From Bradyrhizobium canariense (GTDB lineage: Bacteria > Pseudomonadota > Alphaproteobacteria > Rhizobiales > Xanthobacteraceae), in NCBI RefSeq assembly GCF_018130465.1, contig NZ_JAFCKJ010000002.1, forward strand, positions 868,001 to 932,000: DNA of 64,000 nt, read 5' to 3'. The notes under the pieces are model-generated. The model saw only the letters and a list, made by a program, of their open reading frames with translations, was not told where the DNA came from and made no database searches. Positions within the stretch are counted from its first letter, which is position 1. Every line of letters starts with the position of its first letter. Shown one piece after another: positions 61,694 through 64,000 of the stretch. A program made the translations under genes and the position numbers.

Positions 61694-61736
61694 TTGACTT
61701 TATGCGCATCGGCGCATATGCGTCAATGTGCATATG
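61694..61736. promoter_or_regulatory. PadR operator overlapping a promoter
   Basis: The perfect inverted repeat TATGCGC-ATCG-GCGCATA lies at 61701-61718. The overlapping palindrome CGCATATGCG follows. The repeat CATATGC-N8-GCATATG spans 61715-61736. A TTGACT box at 61694-61699 precedes TATGCG at a 17-bp spacing, so the plus-strand promoter would be covered. These features fit a PadR-type operator controlling both the regulator and the plus-strand genes. Confidence 0.6.
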
Positions 61737-61884
61737 AGGTGATCCAAGAAGGTGACCCAAGAACGAGGGCAAACACCCGCGAAAAACCCCAGCGGAATCA
61801 ACCTTCGCGCTACTGTGCATGGGGTTGTTTTCGCGTTTTTTTGCCCAGGCCTTTAGTTGCTTGCCTTTAGGGAGGCACCCGAGA

Positions 61885-62268
61885 ATGACCGGCCTCGATT
61901 CCTGGTACGGCTACATGAAGTCGCATGACCGGGCAGCGCTCTGGGACCTCCTCCATCCCGACGCCGTCTTCGAAAGCCCCGTCGTGCACTCGCCGCAGCG
62001 CGGCCGCGACATCACCTTCAAATATCTCGCCAGCGCCGAGAAGGTGCTCGGCGGTGCCGGCTTCACCTATGTCGGCGAATGGAAGAGTGAGAGCGGCGCC
62101 GTGCTCGAATTCAAGACCATGATCGACGGCATCGAGATCAACGGCGTCGACATCATCACCTTCGACGGCGAGGGACGCATCACGCATTTCAAGGTGATGG
62201 TGCGGCCGCTCAAGGCGATCAACATGCTGCATCGCCTGATGGCGGAGCAGCTTGCCGCTCAGTCATAA
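61885..62268 (+). CDS. SnoaL-like/NTF2-fold protein
   Basis: A 127-residue protein with the NTF2-like fold: [52 protein letters not shown]-like centre and [23 protein letters not shown] 61885 follows GGGAGG at 9 nt; the upstream open frame is not expected to be used. It lies downstream of the PadR operator and 38 bp before the acyl-CoA dehydrogenase, so the two are probably one transcript. Exact role unknown. Confidence 0.87.
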   Translation: MTGLDSWYGYMKSHDRAALWDLLHPDAVFESPVVHSPQRGRDITFKYLASAEKVLGGAGFTYVGEWKSESGAVLEFKTMIDGIEINGVDIITFDGEGRITHFKVMVRPLKAINMLHRLMAEQLAAQS

Positions 62269-62306
62269 GCCAACATCACCACTTCAAGGCCTGCCGGGAG
62301 ACCACC

Positions 62307-64000
62307 ATGCCGATCTACAAAGCCCCCGTCGAAGACGTGAACTTCCTGCTCAACGACGTCTTCCAGATCGACCGCTACGACAATCTGGCCGGCTTCTCCG
62401 ATGCGTCGAGCGACGTGCGTGAAGCCATTCTCGGCGAAGCTGCCAAGCTTGCCGAAGAGGTGCTCCAGCCGCTCAACCGCATCGGGGATATCGAGGGCTG
62501 CAAGCGCGCCGATGACGGCAGCGTCACCACGCCGAAGGGCTTCAAGGACGCGTTCAAGCAGGTCGCCGAGGGCGGCTGGCTCGGCCTGTCGGCGCCGACC
62601 GAGTTCGGCGGCCAGGGTCTGCCGGTGACGCTGAGCCAGGCGGTCAACGAATTCCAGATCTCCGCCAACATGGCGTTCTCGATGTACGGCGGCCTCACCA
62701 TGGGCGCGACCGCGGCGCTGATCGTCCACGGCACTGCCGAGCAGAAGCAGACCTACGTGCCGAAGATGGTGGCGGGCGAGTGGACCGGCACCATGAACCT
62801 GACCGAGCCGCATTGCGGCACCGACCTCGGCATGCTCCGCACCAAGGCGGTGCGGCAGGCCGACGGCAGCTTCAAGATCACGGGCACCAAGATCTTCATC
62901 TCGGCCGGCGAGCATGACCTCGCCCCCAACATCATCCACCTCGTGCTTGCCCGCATCGAGGGCGCTCCCGCCGGCATCAAGGGCGTGTCGCTGTTCGTGG
63001 TGCCGAAATTCATGGTCAACGCCGACGGTTCGGTCGGCGCACGCAACGGCGTGGTCTGCGGCTCGATCGAGCACAAGATGGGCATCCACGGCAATTCCAC
63101 CTGCGTGATGAACTACGACAACGCCGTCGGCTGGCTGATCGGCGAAGAGAACAAGGGCATGCAGGGCATGTTCGTGATGATGAACGAGGCCCGCCTCGGC
63201 GTCGCCGTGCAGGGTCTGGCGCAGTCCGAGGTCGCCTATCAGAACGCCGTCGCTTATGCGCGGGATCGCATCCAGGGCCGTTCGCTCACCGGCGTCAAGG
63301 CGCCGGACAAGCCGGCCGATCCGATCATCGTCCATCCCGACGTGCGTCGCACGCTGCTGTCGATCCGCGCCTTCAACGAGGCCGCGCGTGCCTTCGTGAT
63401 GTGGACCGCGCTGAAGAGCGACGTCGCCCATCGCTCCGAGGATCCCAAGGACCGCCAGGCCGCCGACGATCACATGGGCCTGATGACACCGGTGCTGAAA
63501 GGCTTTCTCACCGATTACGGCTTCGCCAACGCGGTGCAGGCGCAGCAGATGTATGGCGGCCACGGCTACATCGCCGAGCAGGGCATGGAGCAGTTCGTGC
63601 GCGATGCCCGCATCGCCATGATCTACGAAGGCGCCAACGGCATCCAGGCGCTCGACCTCGTCGGCCGCAAGCTGCCGCGCGACGGCGGCCGCGCCATCAT
63701 GGCGTTCTTCGGCGAGGTCATGGCCTTCGCCAAGGAGAACGGCGGCGACGAGGCGATGAAGCCCTACATCGCCCCGCTCTCGGCTTCGCTCGGCCATCTC
63801 CAGCAGGCCACCACCTGGCTGATGCAGAACGCGATGGCCAAGCCCGACAATGCCGGCGCCGCCGCGACCGATTACCTCAATCTCTTCGGCTTCGTCGCGC
63901 TCGGCTACATGTGGGCGAAGATGGCGAAGGTGACGCAGGGCAAGATTGCCGAGAGCGGGACGACCCCCTATCTCTCGACCAAGCTCGTCACCGGCCGCTT
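62307..64000 (+). CDS. Acyl-CoA dehydrogenase (C-terminal end outside window)
   Basis: At least 564 residues starting at ATG 62307 (GGGAG 6 nt upstream). [72 protein letters not shown] and [20 protein letters not shown] are acyl-CoA dehydrogenase blocks. The N-terminal extension and long C-terminal domain identify the 590-600-residue FadE-type enzymes common in alphaproteobacteria. It carries out the first beta-oxidation step, alpha-beta desaturation of acyl-CoA, passing electrons to ETF. The last about 30 residues are outside the window. Confidence 0.92.
   Translation, partial: MPIYKAPVEDVNFLLNDVFQIDRYDNLAGFSDASSDVREAILGEAAKLAEEVLQPLNRIGDIEGCKRADDGSVTTPKGFKDAFKQVAEGGWLGLSAPTEFGGQGLPVTLSQAVNEFQISANMAFSMYGGLTMGATAALIVHGTAEQKQTYVPKMVAGEWTGTMNLTEPHCGTDLGMLRTKAVRQADGSFKITGTKIFISAGEHDLAPNIIHLVLARIEGAPAGIKGVSLFVVPKFMVNADGSVGARNGVVCGSIEHKMGIHGNSTCVMNYDNAVGWLIGEENKGMQGMFVMMNEARLGVAVQGLAQSEVAYQNAVAYARDRIQGRSLTGVKAPDKPADPIIVHPDVRRTLLSIRAFNEAARAFVMWTALKSDVAHRSEDPKDRQAADDHMGLMTPVLKGFLTDYGFANAVQAQQMYGGHGYIAEQGMEQFVRDARIAMIYEGANGIQALDLVGRKLPRDGGRAIMAFFGEVMAFAKENGGDEAMKPYIAPLSASLGHLQQATTWLMQNAMAKPDNAGAAATDYLNLFGFVALGYMWAKMAKVTQGKIAESGTTPYLSTKLVTGR

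Overview
The window looks like a chromosomal segment of a Bradyrhizobium-type alphaproteobacterium (inferred, no database search was run). The reasons are GC-rich coding sequence, a class I lysyl-tRNA synthetase, a Bradyrhizobium-style D-xylose operon, a PodJ-like Sel1 protein, and several families of long intergenic palindromes of the kind common in that genus.

Positions 1 to about 18,650 read as a decaying genomic island. It holds two orphan Bug/TctC solute-binding proteins next to MarR- and LysR-type regulators. It also holds many broken genes: a Ku gene with at least five frameshifts, a beheaded cupin, the C-terminal half of a metallo-beta-lactamase-fold hydrolase, and short ORFs carrying a stop or frameshift. 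A miniature element with 22-bp perfect terminal inverted repeats lies at 1611-1837. At 9787-16661 is an intact aromatic-catabolism module: FAH-family hydrolase, MhpA-like flavin hydroxylase, branched-chain-type binding protein, CYP199-like P450, IclR regulator and type I extradiol dioxygenase. A tyrosine integrase at 16880-18457 and the 3' half of a tRNA-Gly(CCC) gene at 18604-18649 mark the island's right edge.

From about 18,700 onward the sequence looks like core chromosome. After a small hypothetical, an XRE-cupin regulator and a GNAT acetyltransferase comes a sugar operon: lacI-type regulator, xylB, xylA, three-part ABC importer, aldo/keto reductase and lactonase. Next is a set of small enzymes (SnoaL-like, RidA, esterase, FAD dehydrogenase), SCO1, an amino-acid-type binding protein, lysyl-tRNA synthetase, alpha-carbonic anhydrase, an S24-type regulator, DUF952, pyrD, a MATE transporter and an MBL hydrolase.

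At 43,597-52,374 lies the four-part ligase-associated DNA repair set: beta-CASP exonuclease, ATP-dependent ligase, DEXH helicase and PdeM phosphoesterase. It is split by a TPR-methyltransferase and a binding-protein gene. The ligase reading frame contains a palindromic intergenic-type repeat that is translated through. The window ends with a LysR/EamA pair, an MBL hydrolase, TIGR02186 plus TauE/SafE, the PodJ-like protein, and a PadR regulator divergent from a SnoaL-like protein and an acyl-CoA dehydrogenase cut by the window edge.
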